Shown here in pieces: positions 8,516 to 17,571 of a stretch of DNA of 64,000 bases. Source of the stretch: Rhodopirellula halodulae (GTDB lineage: Bacteria; Planctomycetota; Planctomycetia; Pirellulales; Pirellulaceae). A model generated the notes under the pieces. That model was given only the letters and a program-made list of their open reading frames with translations. It was not told the DNA's origin and searched no databases. Each line of letters starts with the position of its first letter. Within the stretch, counting starts at the first letter, position 1. The position numbers and the translations under genes were made by a program. The DNA is taken from contig NZ_JAJKFV010000002.1 of NCBI RefSeq assembly GCF_020966775.1, positions 124,001 to 188,000 of the forward strand. The letters run 5' to 3'.

Positions 8516-9826
8516 ATGGAACCTTCGCGAACAGAACTACTTTCTTTGAACCGAGATCAACTTCGGCAATGGCAATGGGAACGGCTCCAGACAGTCTGGC
8601 AAAGCATCCAATCGCAAAATCACCCTCTGTATCAAGACATCTTTGAGCAATCGCCTGAACTGACGGACTGGGACGCTTTTGAGGCGTTGCCTTTCTTGAC
8701 CAAAACTGACTTACTTGGCGAAACCCGTGACCAGCCATCCAAGCTCTTTACCTTGCCGCGAGGAGACTACACGAGGACGCATCAAACCAGCGGTTCTCGA
8801 GGATGGCCAATGCCCATCTTCGACACGCCCGATGATTGGCGATGGTGGTTGGATTGTTGGCAGTACGTGTTGGACGCAGCGGAGGTCACCTCATCGGACA
8901 CCGCGATGATGGCGTTCTCGTTTGGTCCATTCATTGGGTTTTGGACGGCAAACGATGCCTTGGTCGATCGAGGTTGTTTAGTGGTCCCGGGTGGTGGCTT
9001 GTCGTCATTGGCCCGTCTTCAATTGATGCTGGACCGACGATGCACTGTCGTTTGTTGCACGCCGACTTATGCGTTGCATCTCATCTCCGTCGCGAAAGAA
9101 AACGGGATTGATCTGCGTGACAGCCCGGTGAGTCGACTGATTGTGGCGGGGGAACCCGGTGGTAGCGTTCCCGATATTCGGCGTGCAATTGAAAAACCGT
9201 GGGGAGCTCGTGTGATCGATCACGCGGGTGCGAGCGAGCTAGGTGCGTGGGGTTTCCCAACGGCCGATGATTCGGGTCTGCATGTGATCGAGTCTGAGTT
9301 CATCGCCGAGTTCTTTGTGCTGGATGAGGATGGCACCCCGCAGCGACGTGCGAAACCTGGCGAAGCCTCCGAGTTGGTGATGACCAATCTGGCGCGTCTG
9401 GGTGGTCCGGTCATTCGGTACCGCACCGGCGACATCGTTCGTCCCGTTTGGCAACATGGTTTGGATTGCGGCTTTGTCAAACTGGATGGTGGTGTGATTG
9501 GCCGAGCCGACGACATGCTGGTCATCCGAGGAGTCAACGTGTTTCCAACCAGCATTGAAGCCATCGTCCGACAAATCGCCCCCACGGCAGAATTTCGAAT
9601 GATCGCAACACGAAAAGATCATTTGGATCAGCTCTCGATTGAGCTGGAACGCGACGATTTGAACGGCGTGAGGGACGAAACGGCAAGTGCCGCCGACCGT
9701 CTCAAGGACGCCTTCCGAGAGCGTTTGGCTTTGCGGGTGGAGATCCACGAGGTCGCCGCTAGCTCGCTTCCCAGATCCGAGGGAAAATCCAAGCGTTTTG
9801 TCGATCGCCGCGGAGCTGATTCGTAA
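8516..9826 (+). CDS. PaaK-like adenylate-forming enzyme (phenylacetate-CoA ligase family)
   Basis: A 436-residue protein if the ATG at 8516 is used; an in-frame GTG at 8456 would add 20 hydrophobic residues that do not match the family, so 8516 is preferred. Motifs in order: an ATP-binding HQTSGSRGWPMP loop, HAGASELGAWGFP, the YRTGDIVRPV adenylation motif and GRADDMLVIRGVNVFPTSIE at the start of the C-terminal lid domain. Enzymes of this family activate aryl or acyl acids as adenylates and usually transfer them to CoA. There is no neighbouring phenylacetate degradation gene, so the substrate cannot be stated. The gene is divergent from the AroE-like gene across 256 bases. Confidence 0.88.
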   Translation: MEPSRTELLSLNRDQLRQWQWERLQTVWQSIQSQNHPLYQDIFEQSPELTDWDAFEALPFLTKTDLLGETRDQPSKLFTLPRGDYTRTHQTSGSRGWPMPIFDTPDDWRWWLDCWQYVLDAAEVTSSDTAMMAFSFGPFIGFWTANDALVDRGCLVVPGGGLSSLARLQLMLDRRCTVVCCTPTYALHLISVAKENGIDLRDSPVSRLIVAGEPGGSVPDIRRAIEKPWGARVIDHAGASELGAWGFPTADDSGLHVIESEFIAEFFVLDEDGTPQRRAKPGEASELVMTNLARLGGPVIRYRTGDIVRPVWQHGLDCGFVKLDGGVIGRADDMLVIRGVNVFPTSIEAIVRQIAPTAEFRMIATRKDHLDQLSIELERDDLNGVRDETASAADRLKDAFRERLALRVEIHEVAASSLPRSEGKSKRFVDRRGADS

Positions 9827-10036
9827 CGATTGTGCGGTTTGGACGAATCAAAATGATTCTCCGCGACATTCTGACGAGATGAGGTCAAAATGGGCTCCTC
9901 TCGCCGGTTGAAAACGGCTGAAACATGCTTTTTCGCTTGACGATCACCAGGGCGCAAGTGAACATCGGTCTGTCACGATGGGGGGAACGCTTCGAACCCT
10001 GTCGTCCATCATCGACTGACCCCGAGAATCTTATCT

Positions 10037-12397
10037 ATGGCTGAGTCTGCCAAACCGACCAACCGGCTTCCCGCTCACAGTCCCTCCAGTAGCTCCGTCG
10101 ACAACGAAGAGACTCTGGATGTCCTACAGATTCTCAGTCGCCAACGTTGGCTGATTGCCTTCCTCAGCATCGCGGGCATCGTCGCCGGGATCGCCTACGC
10201 ACTGAACGCGACCGTTTGGTACGAATCAAATGCCAAGGTCCTGATCAATCAAAAAAGCGCAGGTCTCGGAGGCAACAGCACCGGCACCGACATGGTTGAC
10301 GAGGACATCCTGGCCAACCACATGGAATTGCTGCAGAGCCGGATGATCGTCGGTGAAGCACTAGACCAAAACGAGCTGCGGGATTTGCCATCGATTCTGG
10401 TTCACCTTGACGAAAAAACAGACGCCGTCGACTACGTCATCGACCAACTTTCGATTGTCAAAGGTGGCGACGGCGCAGCGAAAACCGCTCGCAGCCTCAA
10501 CATCTCGTTCAACCACACTGATCCCGACGACGCCAAGTTGATTTTGACGGCCGTGATGAAACGGTACGAACAATTCATCATCGACCAAGTCGAGCAGGTC
10601 ATGGGTCGGGCCAACGAGATGGTCAACGAAGCCAAAACCGAAGTCGAAGCCGATTTGATTGCGGCGGAACAAGCTCACCTGAAAGCTCGCCAAGAAGCTC
10701 CCTTGTTCTTCCAAGGGGAAGGCAGCAGCAACATTTACCAAGACCGCTACCGACGACTCCAAGACGAACTACTGGATCTCGATATCCAAGAATCAACGGT
10801 CAAAACGCGACTGGCTCGAGTGGACGAGACTCTCGAAGAGATGGGTGATTCGACCGATCCAATGGATCAGCTCGACAAACTTGCTTTGATCGACAGCGAG
10901 AGTCTTGAGCGATTGGGTGTGTTCGCCGGACTGCAAATGAATTCTGCAAACACAGCCGAATTCAAAGCTGCGATGCCAGCGAAAATGGAAGAGGCGCGTA
11001 CCCAAATCACTCACCTGCTTCAGCTCAACAGTGAGAAGCAACGATTGTCCTCTGTCTTCGGTCCGGGACACCCCAAGGTCCAAGAACTCGAAAGCGAAAT
11101 CACTCTGGTCAAAGAATTCTTGCAAGACAAAAAAGATCTCACCGACCCAGGTGAGATGTTCGGCGAGAGTGCCTTGACCCCTGAAGGATTGCTGAAGGCT
11201 TATGTTGGCTTCTTAAACCACGACTTGGCCGCACTCGCAGAACGTCGCAAGGAACTGACCTATCTGGCCGCCGACGCGGAAACCAAAGCCAAAGAACTAA
11301 TTGAATACGAACTGACGGACATGATCCTTCAAAAGAAGATCACGCGTCAGGAAGAGCTGTTCGAAGGTGTCGTTCAACAGCTTCGTGAGCTGGATACGGC
11401 GAGCGGACTGACTGGATATCTCTACGAGTTTTTGGCGATTCCGCGGGTGGGTGAAAAATCCTGGCCAAAGCTTCCGCTATGTGCTGCGGGCGGTCTAATG
11501 CTCGGATTGTTTTCCGGGCTGTTTCTCGCCGTCGCCAACGACGTCCGCGATGGCCGATTCCGTTCCGCGGCGGAACTCGACGAAGCCATCGGACTGCCAA
11601 GCCTGGGACGAGTTGGCAAATTGAACTCGATCAACCAGGGCATCAAGGGCCTGATCGCAACGGAGCTCTCACCTGATGCCGAAGCATTCCGATTGGGACG
11701 CACGGTGCTCCTGCCTGATATTCGGAGCGGCAACGTCCAGACGATCGGATTCACCAGCCCCATGCAGGGCGATGGAAAATCGACCGTCGTCTCCAACTTT
11801 GCCGTTTCGTTCTCGCAGGTCGGGCTGAAGGTTCTGGTCATCGATGCTGACCTTCGACGCCCCAGTGCTCATCGCTACTTCAGCCTTGGAAAAGAAGACG
11901 GCCTGTGCGATGTCCTGGAGGGGCGACTTGAAATTCCAGAAGCCATCAAGACGACGGAAGCTGAAAACGTTTCTGTGATGACGTCGGGTTCATCAAGCCA
12001 AACCCCCGCTGAGCTTCTTCAGTCCAATCGATTGGATGAGGTCCTGGCGGTCGTGAAAGATGAGTATGATTTGGTCCTGGTCGACCTTCCGCCTGTGTTG
12101 GCGGTTTCCGATCCAGTGGTCGTTCTGCCACGATTGGACGGCGGCATTTTGGTCGTCAAAGTTGCCAATGTGCGACGTGATGAGGTGGTCAACACACTGC
12201 GTCGCGTCGGAAGCTCCGGCGGTGAAATGCTGGGCTGCATGCTGAACGCATTTGGAGCGGGCAAGAAGTTTGATTCGGACGGTGGCTACTACGGCTACTA
12301 CAAGAGCGACTACACGCGCCCCACCTCCGCCACCCCACGGATGTCCGCCCCCAAGGCAGCCACCATCTCCAACAACGGCCAACCCAAGCCAGAGTAA
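10037..12397 (+). CDS. Wzc-type polysaccharide co-polymerase / bacterial tyrosine autokinase
   Basis: A 786-residue inner-membrane protein. A first membrane helix (about residues 35-55) opens the Wzz domain, a long coiled-coil periplasmic region follows (about 150-430), and a second helix lies near 475-495. The cytoplasmic BY-kinase domain has Walker A SPMQGDGKST (Lys581), Walker A' VLVIDADLRRP and Walker B LVLVDLPPV. A tyrosine-rich tail (GGYYGYYKSDY, about residues 748-758) is the usual autophosphorylation cluster. It should control chain length and export of the capsule or exopolysaccharide together with the outer-membrane Wza-type protein. That protein is encoded convergently next to it (12538-13863). 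Both functions are fused in one chain as in Proteobacteria. Confidence 0.96.
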   Translation: MAESAKPTNRLPAHSPSSSSVDNEETLDVLQILSRQRWLIAFLSIAGIVAGIAYALNATVWYESNAKVLINQKSAGLGGNSTGTDMVDEDILANHMELLQSRMIVGEALDQNELRDLPSILVHLDEKTDAVDYVIDQLSIVKGGDGAAKTARSLNISFNHTDPDDAKLILTAVMKRYEQFIIDQVEQVMGRANEMVNEAKTEVEADLIAAEQAHLKARQEAPLFFQGEGSSNIYQDRYRRLQDELLDLDIQESTVKTRLARVDETLEEMGDSTDPMDQLDKLALIDSESLERLGVFAGLQMNSANTAEFKAAMPAKMEEARTQITHLLQLNSEKQRLSSVFGPGHPKVQELESEITLVKEFLQDKKDLTDPGEMFGESALTPEGLLKAYVGFLNHDLAALAERRKELTYLAADAETKAKELIEYELTDMILQKKITRQEELFEGVVQQLRELDTASGLTGYLYEFLAIPRVGEKSWPKLPLCAAGGLMLGLFSGLFLAVANDVRDGRFRSAAELDEAIGLPSLGRVGKLNSINQGIKGLIATELSPDAEAFRLGRTVLLPDIRSGNVQTIGFTSPMQGDGKSTVVSNFAVSFSQVGLKVLVIDADLRRPSAHRYFSLGKEDGLCDVLEGRLEIPEAIKTTEAENVSVMTSGSSSQTPAELLQSNRLDEVLAVVKDEYDLVLVDLPPVLAVSDPVVVLPRLDGGILVVKVANVRRDEVVNTLRRVGSSGGEMLGCMLNAFGAGKKFDSDGGYYGYYKSDYTRPTSATPRMSAPKAATISNNGQPKPE

Positions 12398-12402
12398 TCG
12401 TA

Positions 12403-12423
12403 GAACAGTTGTCGCAACTGTTC
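12403..12423 (+). terminator. Hairpin just after the wzc-like gene
   Basis: A perfect 9-bp stem (gaacagttg / caactgttc) with a tcg loop starts 6 bases after the stop codon of the autokinase gene. No T-run follows, so it may protect the transcript end or act with the stronger hairpin downstream. Confidence 0.5.
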
Positions 12424-12477
12424 CATGAAGCAAGGCTGCGTCGAAAACGCCCCTCGCTGGCGTGATGCCCAAAAGAA

Positions 12478-12512
12478 AAAGGCCGCGAACAATCCAAGTG
12501 TTCGCGGCCTTT
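12478..12512. terminator. Bidirectional rho-independent terminator
   Basis: A perfect stem of 14 pairs (aaaggccgcgaaca / tgttcgcggccttt) with a 7-base loop. It lies between the convergent wzc-like and wza-like genes, with A-runs on the left and T-rich sequence on the right, so it can serve both strands. Confidence 0.85.
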
Positions 12513-12537
12513 CGTTTGCTGAACTAGGTACTCGAAC

Positions 12538-13863
12538 CTACTCTCGAGTGAAGGCAACCAAGATTGAGTCTCCGCTGAAGTAGTTCAGGAACCCATTGAA
12601 GAATGCGGGACCAGGTTTTTGCTGCAGCATGACAACGTCGTCAGGCAGAATTCGAAGTCGCTCTTTCGGATCTTTCATCGCACGATCCAGGTCACAACGA
12701 ATGGTCATCTGACGCCCATCGGGCAACGTACGAAGAACCAATACACGGCTTGGCTCTCGAAGGTAACCGGGAGTTCCACCCGCCAGGACGCTACCATCGC
12801 GGCCAAGAGGACCACCTGCTGAACCACTGGCGAGTGCGATTGCCTCGATGATGTCGACGTCCTGGTCACGAGGAAGAGGAACACGTCCTCCGGGGAGCAG
12901 GCCACCCGCGATGAAGTATTCGTTGCGACGTGGAATGAACACCACATCGCCTTCTTCCAAGATGACGTCTTGTTGTGTGAAGGGTAGGTTGTCACAGGGG
13001 CAACCCGCAAGCGGAATTCGAATCACTCCAGGGTTACACTGACCGCCTTCTCCACCGGAGACGATGCTCTGCAATTGACCACCGCTGATGAAGCTGGTGT
13101 TCAAGCCCGCACTCGCACGGATGACATACAATTCACGAGCGGCGTCGGTACCTGGCAATCCACCTGTCGATGCCAGGGCGTGCAACACATCGTTCTCGTA
13201 GATCGGCAAATCGATCACTTCGCCCGAACCACGATGAATTTCATCTACGGCTTGCGGTGAGACAAGAGCCACTTGGGTGTTCGGCGTATCTTCTCGAAGA
13301 ACGACGACACGTTTGACACGCGGGATCAAGAGATCCACCGTCACGCGTTCTTTGCCTTCTTGAACCACTTCTTCTTCAATCAAACGAGCGGTGATGCGTT
13401 CGATCGCCTCACTCATCGTCAAACCGTTTACATCAACCCGCCCGATGATGGGCAGCGTCACGCTCCCATCGGCATCGACTTGAATTGGAAGGCCGGTTGC
13501 GGGAGCGACCACACTGCCTCGCGGCGGATAGTAACGCTGGTTAACAGCCTGAGTTCGCTGCTGAACTGGTGTCTCGTCTTCGTTTGGTGGGAAAACACCA
13601 AAGACGTAAACACTCAAGGTGTCACCGGCCGCAATTCGGTGAGCTGCCGGCTTCGGCTGGCCCAGCGTCGCATATGGCAACGGGCCCAACGCCTCACGCG
13701 AGCAAGCAAACAGTTCTGGATCCAGACGATGAGCCGGCACGGCGTGAGCGGCGGACGACACCAAGTGCTGATGACATCCGGTGCTGCCGATCGCGGCCAT
13801 CGCGAGCATGCCACAGGCGGTCTTCGCCATGCTCTTCATCAGGGTTTCTTTAAAGCGGGTCAT
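12538..13863 (-). CDS. Wza-type outer-membrane polysaccharide export lipoprotein
   Basis: With the ATG at 13863 the product has 441 residues; an in-frame upstream start at 13962 would add 33 residues before the signal peptide and is less likely. The N-terminus is a lipoprotein signal (basic MTRFKETLMKSMAK, hydrophobic core, lipobox IGSTGC). The poly-export domain follows (HRIAAGDTLSVYVFGVFPP ... GSVTLPIIGRVDVNGLT), then SLBB-like beta-grasp regions (about 205-400). It should form the outer-membrane channel for the exopolysaccharide exported with the Wzc-type kinase. The 13928-14812 lipoprotein gene lies 64 bases upstream on the same strand, so the two are probably co-transcribed. Confidence 0.94.
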   Translation of the reverse strand: MTRFKETLMKSMAKTACGMLAMAAIGSTGCHQHLVSSAAHAVPAHRLDPELFACSREALGPLPYATLGQPKPAAHRIAAGDTLSVYVFGVFPPNEDETPVQQRTQAVNQRYYPPRGSVVAPATGLPIQVDADGSVTLPIIGRVDVNGLTMSEAIERITARLIEEEVVQEGKERVTVDLLIPRVKRVVVLREDTPNTQVALVSPQAVDEIHRGSGEVIDLPIYENDVLHALASTGGLPGTDAARELYVIRASAGLNTSFISGGQLQSIVSGGEGGQCNPGVIRIPLAGCPCDNLPFTQQDVILEEGDVVFIPRRNEYFIAGGLLPGGRVPLPRDQDVDIIEAIALASGSAGGPLGRDGSVLAGGTPGYLREPSRVLVLRTLPDGRQMTIRCDLDRAMKDPKERLRILPDDVVMLQQKPGPAFFNGFLNYFSGDSILVAFTRE

Positions 13864-13927
13864 TGCTGAGTCCCTTCGCAATGCAAGGAATGTTCGGGTG
13901 TTGGAAGTTGCAAAAACGGGAACTCGT

Positions 13928-14812
13928 CTACTCGGCGAGTTTGACAACGGGCTGAGTCTCAATCATTTCAAAGAAACCAGCGGGCAAAGCGATGGCATTG
14001 CCACTCGCGTCTTTGAGCTCGGTACTGGCCTTCAATCCTTCACCGGTGGGCTCAACCATTCGAATGACACCAGTCCGTGCGGAAGCAGGCTTGGCTTCGA
14101 AAGAAGGAGCATTCCGGCGAGCAATCAACTCGGGTTCGCGATCGGGCTTGATCGAAGGCTTTTGCTTTGGCTCAGCTTTCGAAGTCGCCTCAGGCCCAAT
14201 CGTGTTGCCGGCATCAACCGGAAGTTCGCTGACGTCCAAGTCGATGACTTGAGCTTTCTTTGCGGCAGCTTGCAGGTCGCTGAAGGAGGTCTCGATGTCG
14301 GTGGTTTCCATGGTTGGCACCGGAATCGGGGCCATCTCGATCATCTCGTCGGAAACCGGCATTCCGATCGCGGGAGTCCCACAAGGAATGCAGGTACCGT
14401 CCGCACAAGGTTCTTCGCAACGGGGGAACGGGCACTCGCATGTTTCGAAAATGCGAATGGTGTGCGTGTCCGGGAACTGCTCTGCTCGAGCCGCTCCGTC
14501 CTGCCACCCGCTGTAATAGGCGTGACGCTTGTTGTCACAATCCTTCAGAATTTGACCTGGCTTCCAGTATCGCGACGGGGCAACCGCCGGCGGGCAGGTG
14601 CTGCCACCGGTGGACACCTCGTAGAAGCCGTCAATCCAACCACACTTGTAGTCGTGTGGGTAGCAGGATGAATCAGGATTGCCGCATTTCATGTACTGAA
14701 CGATCGCGCGAGCCGACTGGGTGTGCTCGTAGCAGCAATCATCCAACGACGCACAACCGCCGAAGGGGACCATCAACAGCATGGTCGCCAAGAATTTCCG
14801 TTTCATTTTCAT
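13928..14812 (-). CDS. Cysteine-rich lipoprotein next to the export gene
   Basis: A 294-residue protein with a lipoprotein signal peptide (MKMKRKFLATMLLMVPFGGC; lipobox Cys at residue 20). The first 150 mature residues are rich in Cys, Tyr and Trp (for example YKCGWIDGFYEVSTGG and CECPFPRCEEPC), which suggests a disulfide-stabilised periplasmic or outer-membrane domain. The C-terminal half is low-complexity and proline/glutamate-rich, ending with a short conserved-looking segment. It is upstream of the wza-like gene on the same strand and is probably an accessory part of the exopolysaccharide machinery. No family was recognised. Confidence 0.8.
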   Translation of the reverse strand: MKMKRKFLATMLLMVPFGGCASLDDCCYEHTQSARAIVQYMKCGNPDSSCYPHDYKCGWIDGFYEVSTGGSTCPPAVAPSRYWKPGQILKDCDNKRHAYYSGWQDGAARAEQFPDTHTIRIFETCECPFPRCEEPCADGTCIPCGTPAIGMPVSDEMIEMAPIPVPTMETTDIETSFSDLQAAAKKAQVIDLDVSELPVDAGNTIGPEATSKAEPKQKPSIKPDREPELIARRNAPSFEAKPASARTGVIRMVEPTGEGLKASTELKDASGNAIALPAGFFEMIETQPVVKLAE

Positions 14813-15426
14813 ACTCGCACCGTGGCTCGTTTGAGACCCGTAGATGGGGATCGCCTACCGGTGTTTTCGGAAAGTCAAGCAATTCCGCACGGAGGAAAGG
14901 CAGGAAACCGGGACAAGTTCCCATCCCCCCACCCTGCGAGTTTCAAAACCGTCGCGACCGCAACAGCCGTCAAAGTTTGCCCAGGCGGTTCGCTAGGTTT
15001 GCAGACGCTGCTCGCAACCCGCCACGCAACAGAGTTTTGCCGTCGTTGCGTCACGACTTAGACCCCGCAGCGTCAGCAAAGAAGTGCATACGTCGCAGCA
15101 ATCTTCGTTGTCAAAAAGCTGACAAGCAGGATGGCCCTGCCGTTGACCCTCCACGCACTTCTCATCGCAGCAAATAAACGCGTCCCAGATTAAACTGGAC
15201 GCCCAAGCCTTGTGCCGCGCAAACACACTCTGCATTCGCAAGATGCTCCAGGAACAAGTCCCAATGACAACCTGCGGCCGTGCATCAGTCTCAGCAAAAT
15301 CATTTGCTCGGTCACGGGCGTTCAGCCGAAGGAAAAGGCAACGTCAAAGTTGGCAATGAGCGTGATTCGGTTCGCTTTGACATCTGCGGCTCTTTTCTTC
15401 CTTCCACTTTCAACCTTCACCTGCAC
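14813..15426. other. Gap upstream of the lipoprotein/export genes
   Basis: This 614-base stretch separates the divergent lipoprotein gene and the O-antigen ligase-like gene and should hold both promoters; no consensus -35/-10 pair was convincing. It contains one possible small cysteine-rich reading frame on the minus strand (14993-15235), listed separately. Confidence 0.5.
14993..15235 (-). CDS. Possible small cysteine-rich protein (doubtful)
   Basis: An 80-residue frame from ATG 15235 with ten cysteines arranged mostly as CC or CxxC-like groups (FICCDEKC, EDCCDVC, LCCVAGC). The regular Cys spacing is unlike a random shadow frame, and no other gene covers the region. There is no clear ribosome-binding site or signal peptide and no family was recognised. 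It may be a small metal-binding or disulfide-rich protein, or a chance reading frame. Confidence 0.3.
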   Translation of the reverse strand: MQSVFARHKAWASSLIWDAFICCDEKCVEGQRQGHPACQLFDNEDCCDVCTSLLTLRGLSRDATTAKLCCVAGCEQRLQT

Positions 15427-16839
15427 ATGCTCAGCCCCGAAATCTCGTTTTGGATCATGCTGACCGTTTCGCTTGGCTTCGCAGGGTGGTTCGGATGGCA
15501 GCACGGAAAGAAATACGCCTTGGGCGCTGGCTTGGCCGCTTCTTTGCTGGCGGGCACTTGGTTTGACATCACGGTGCTGAACACACGCATCAATGTCACG
15601 ATGGCGACTGCGATCGTGCTTCTCGTTGTCTATTGCACACACTCATGGCGAGAAATCTTTCGCCACCTCGGCCTGCTCGACTACCTCATTGGCGCGATCA
15701 CGATCTGGCACATCATCGTCGACACTTACCACGGCGAACAGCCACTCGCCGTCGCCGCCCAGGCCTACGGCCAATGGATGCTTCCCTATGCCGCCGGCCG
15801 CTATGCCTTCCTGCACCGCAACTCATTACTCAAACTCGGACCAGTCTTCGCGATTGCTGGCGCGATCATTTCTCTACTCTGCGTCGCTGAAGCCTGTTCT
15901 GGAACCAACATCTGGGAAACCGCCTTTGCTCCACGCGATGAGCTGGTCAATTTTAACGGTCGGGTTCGATACGGGATTGCCTATCGAGCATGCGGTCCCA
16001 CACGACATGCAATCTTCCTGAGCAACATGCTACTCACGCTCATCCCGTTTGCCATTTTGATGACGCAGCGAGAAATCAATTGGTTTCCAAAACTCGGAAA
16101 GCGGAACCGTCTACCCGGCCTCGCAATCGTTGCCATCTTAACCGCAGGAATCGCCTCGTCCTTGTCGCGAGGCCCGTTAATCACACTCTACGTGGCAGGC
16201 TGCCTTTCGATCGCATGGCTCTACCGCCCTGCTGCGTGGACATTGCTTGGAGCTAGTCTGATCGCGGCGATTCTTGTCGCGGCGAATTGGAACGAATTCA
16301 TTCGATTGATAGAATCGAACGAACAAGACCGCAAGCGAGCCTCCGTTCTGGTCGTTGACGATGAAGACGAAGCCATCATCTACACGGGAACCAGAAACCG
16401 CCTTGTGATCTTACAGGTCTACGTTCCAATCTTCCTTGAGGGTGGCCCGCTAGGTTACGGAACGACAGCCAGCACCGGCTTCCCACCGAAAGACCTTCCA
16501 GGGCTTCCCACTGCGCCCAAAGTCCGAAAACGCCTAGGCATCGTCGACAACGCCTTCCTCAATAACGGCCTGCGTTTTGGCTGGGTTGGATTGGTTTTGT
16601 TCGCAGGGCTGTTCGTTCTCGCAACGTCAACGGCACTCCACCTCGCACGTCGAGCCAGCACCTATTTCTTCCCGCTAGATCAACGCTACTTCATCGCCGT
16701 CGCCATGCTTTCCATCGCGTTCCTGTTCGAGATCGCCACTGTGTTTTGGTCTTACGACTACGCGACTTGGATGCTGCTCGGATTTGGTACGGTCTCCGGA
16801 CTGCTATCACAAGTGAAGCGTCCTGACTTCGCAGTTTGA
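15427..16839 (+). CDS. O-antigen ligase/polymerase-like membrane protein (Wzy/WaaL superfamily)
   Basis: A 470-residue polytopic membrane protein with about 11-12 hydrophobic segments. The ATG at 15427 is chosen because membrane sequence starts directly after it; the frame is open further upstream but encodes polar, non-conserved sequence. A large polar loop in the second half (residues about 300-390, including GPLGYGTTASTGF) fits the periplasmic loop of the O-antigen ligase/polymerase superfamily. It should polymerise or transfer lipid-linked repeat units of the exopolysaccharide. A second candidate polymerase is encoded at 22178-23683. Confidence 0.82.
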   Translation: MLSPEISFWIMLTVSLGFAGWFGWQHGKKYALGAGLAASLLAGTWFDITVLNTRINVTMATAIVLLVVYCTHSWREIFRHLGLLDYLIGAITIWHIIVDTYHGEQPLAVAAQAYGQWMLPYAAGRYAFLHRNSLLKLGPVFAIAGAIISLLCVAEACSGTNIWETAFAPRDELVNFNGRVRYGIAYRACGPTRHAIFLSNMLLTLIPFAILMTQREINWFPKLGKRNRLPGLAIVAILTAGIASSLSRGPLITLYVAGCLSIAWLYRPAAWTLLGASLIAAILVAANWNEFIRLIESNEQDRKRASVLVVDDEDEAIIYTGTRNRLVILQVYVPIFLEGGPLGYGTTASTGFPPKDLPGLPTAPKVRKRLGIVDNAFLNNGLRFGWVGLVLFAGLFVLATSTALHLARRASTYFFPLDQRYFIAVAMLSIAFLFEIATVFWSYDYATWMLLGFGTVSGLLSQVKRPDFAV

Positions 16840-16858
16840 TCGTTTCTTCAACCGAACC

Positions 16859-16877
16859 CTCGCGATCGCGTCGCGAG
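16859..16877 (+). terminator. Hairpin after the O-antigen ligase-like gene
   Basis: A perfect 7-bp GC-rich stem (ctcgcga / tcgcgag) with a 5-base loop begins 20 bases after the stop codon. There is no T-run, so termination is only plausible. Confidence 0.4.
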
Positions 16878-17516
16878 CACATCCGGATGCAGCTCCGCGA
16901 GAATTCAACTCCACGACATTCCGAGTCTCAGACACGGAGAGCTTCCGTCGCAAATCCTTAACAGTTTGCTGCTTCTGGTTCGAGCCCAATCGTTTCCCCA
17001 AGGTGCTTCCCAAAGCATGGTTCTGGCTTGTTCGCCCTGGACCAAGAGTCGCTTCAACCGCATGCCTTCACCTGCAAATTCCTTAGAAACTGTTTTGAGC
17101 GAGCCCCTGATCAACTTGGAACAACGAGGGTTGCAAATGGCCCCGAAGATTACCGTCGTCGACTGTGCCCTTGAATTCTGAGCTGCGTTCCGCGAAGCGA
17201 TCCCAGGAACGCGTTAACAACGCTATTGAGTCTACAAAACGGCCAACGCACCGAAAAAGATACCCAAGAGCGTTCACCCGATAGTAAAAGGCGACCTTCA
17301 AGAACTTTAGCAGGCAGAAACGAAGGATGATGCGAAAAAGGCATTCGGCGAGCTTTTTGGAACGACGAGACGAAGTACGCTTAACCGAGCAACTGTGTGA
17401 AGAAGAAAAGCGACGTGCTACTGCCTTTCCCTGCTTGAAAACTACCTTCGTCTAGTAACTCTTGGCCAACGACGATTCGACTTTTTCTGGCAGGCTGCCA
17501 CTGCCCCCGAAAAAAC
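16878..17516. other. Gene-poor stretch left of the insertion sequence
   Basis: About 640 bases with only short overlapping frames on both strands and no recognisable protein. It may be decayed sequence from a gene displaced by cluster rearrangement. Its right end includes the left target-site copy of the insertion sequence. Confidence 0.4.
17509..17516. repeat. Left target-site duplication of the ISL3 element
   Basis: gaaaaaac here matches aaaaaaac at 18815-18822 in 7 of 8 bases. Eight bases is the usual duplication length for the ISL3 family. Confidence 0.6.
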
Positions 17517-17543
17517 GGTCCATCCGGGAATCCTGTGGGTCGG
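17517..17543 (+). repeat. Left inverted repeat of the ISL3 element
   Basis: Begins ggtccatccggg and contains tgtgggt; pairs with 18788-18814 in inverted orientation at 19 of 27 positions. Confidence 0.7.
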
Positions 17544-17571
17544 TTAAAATTCTCGGCAAAGGAGAGCACCG

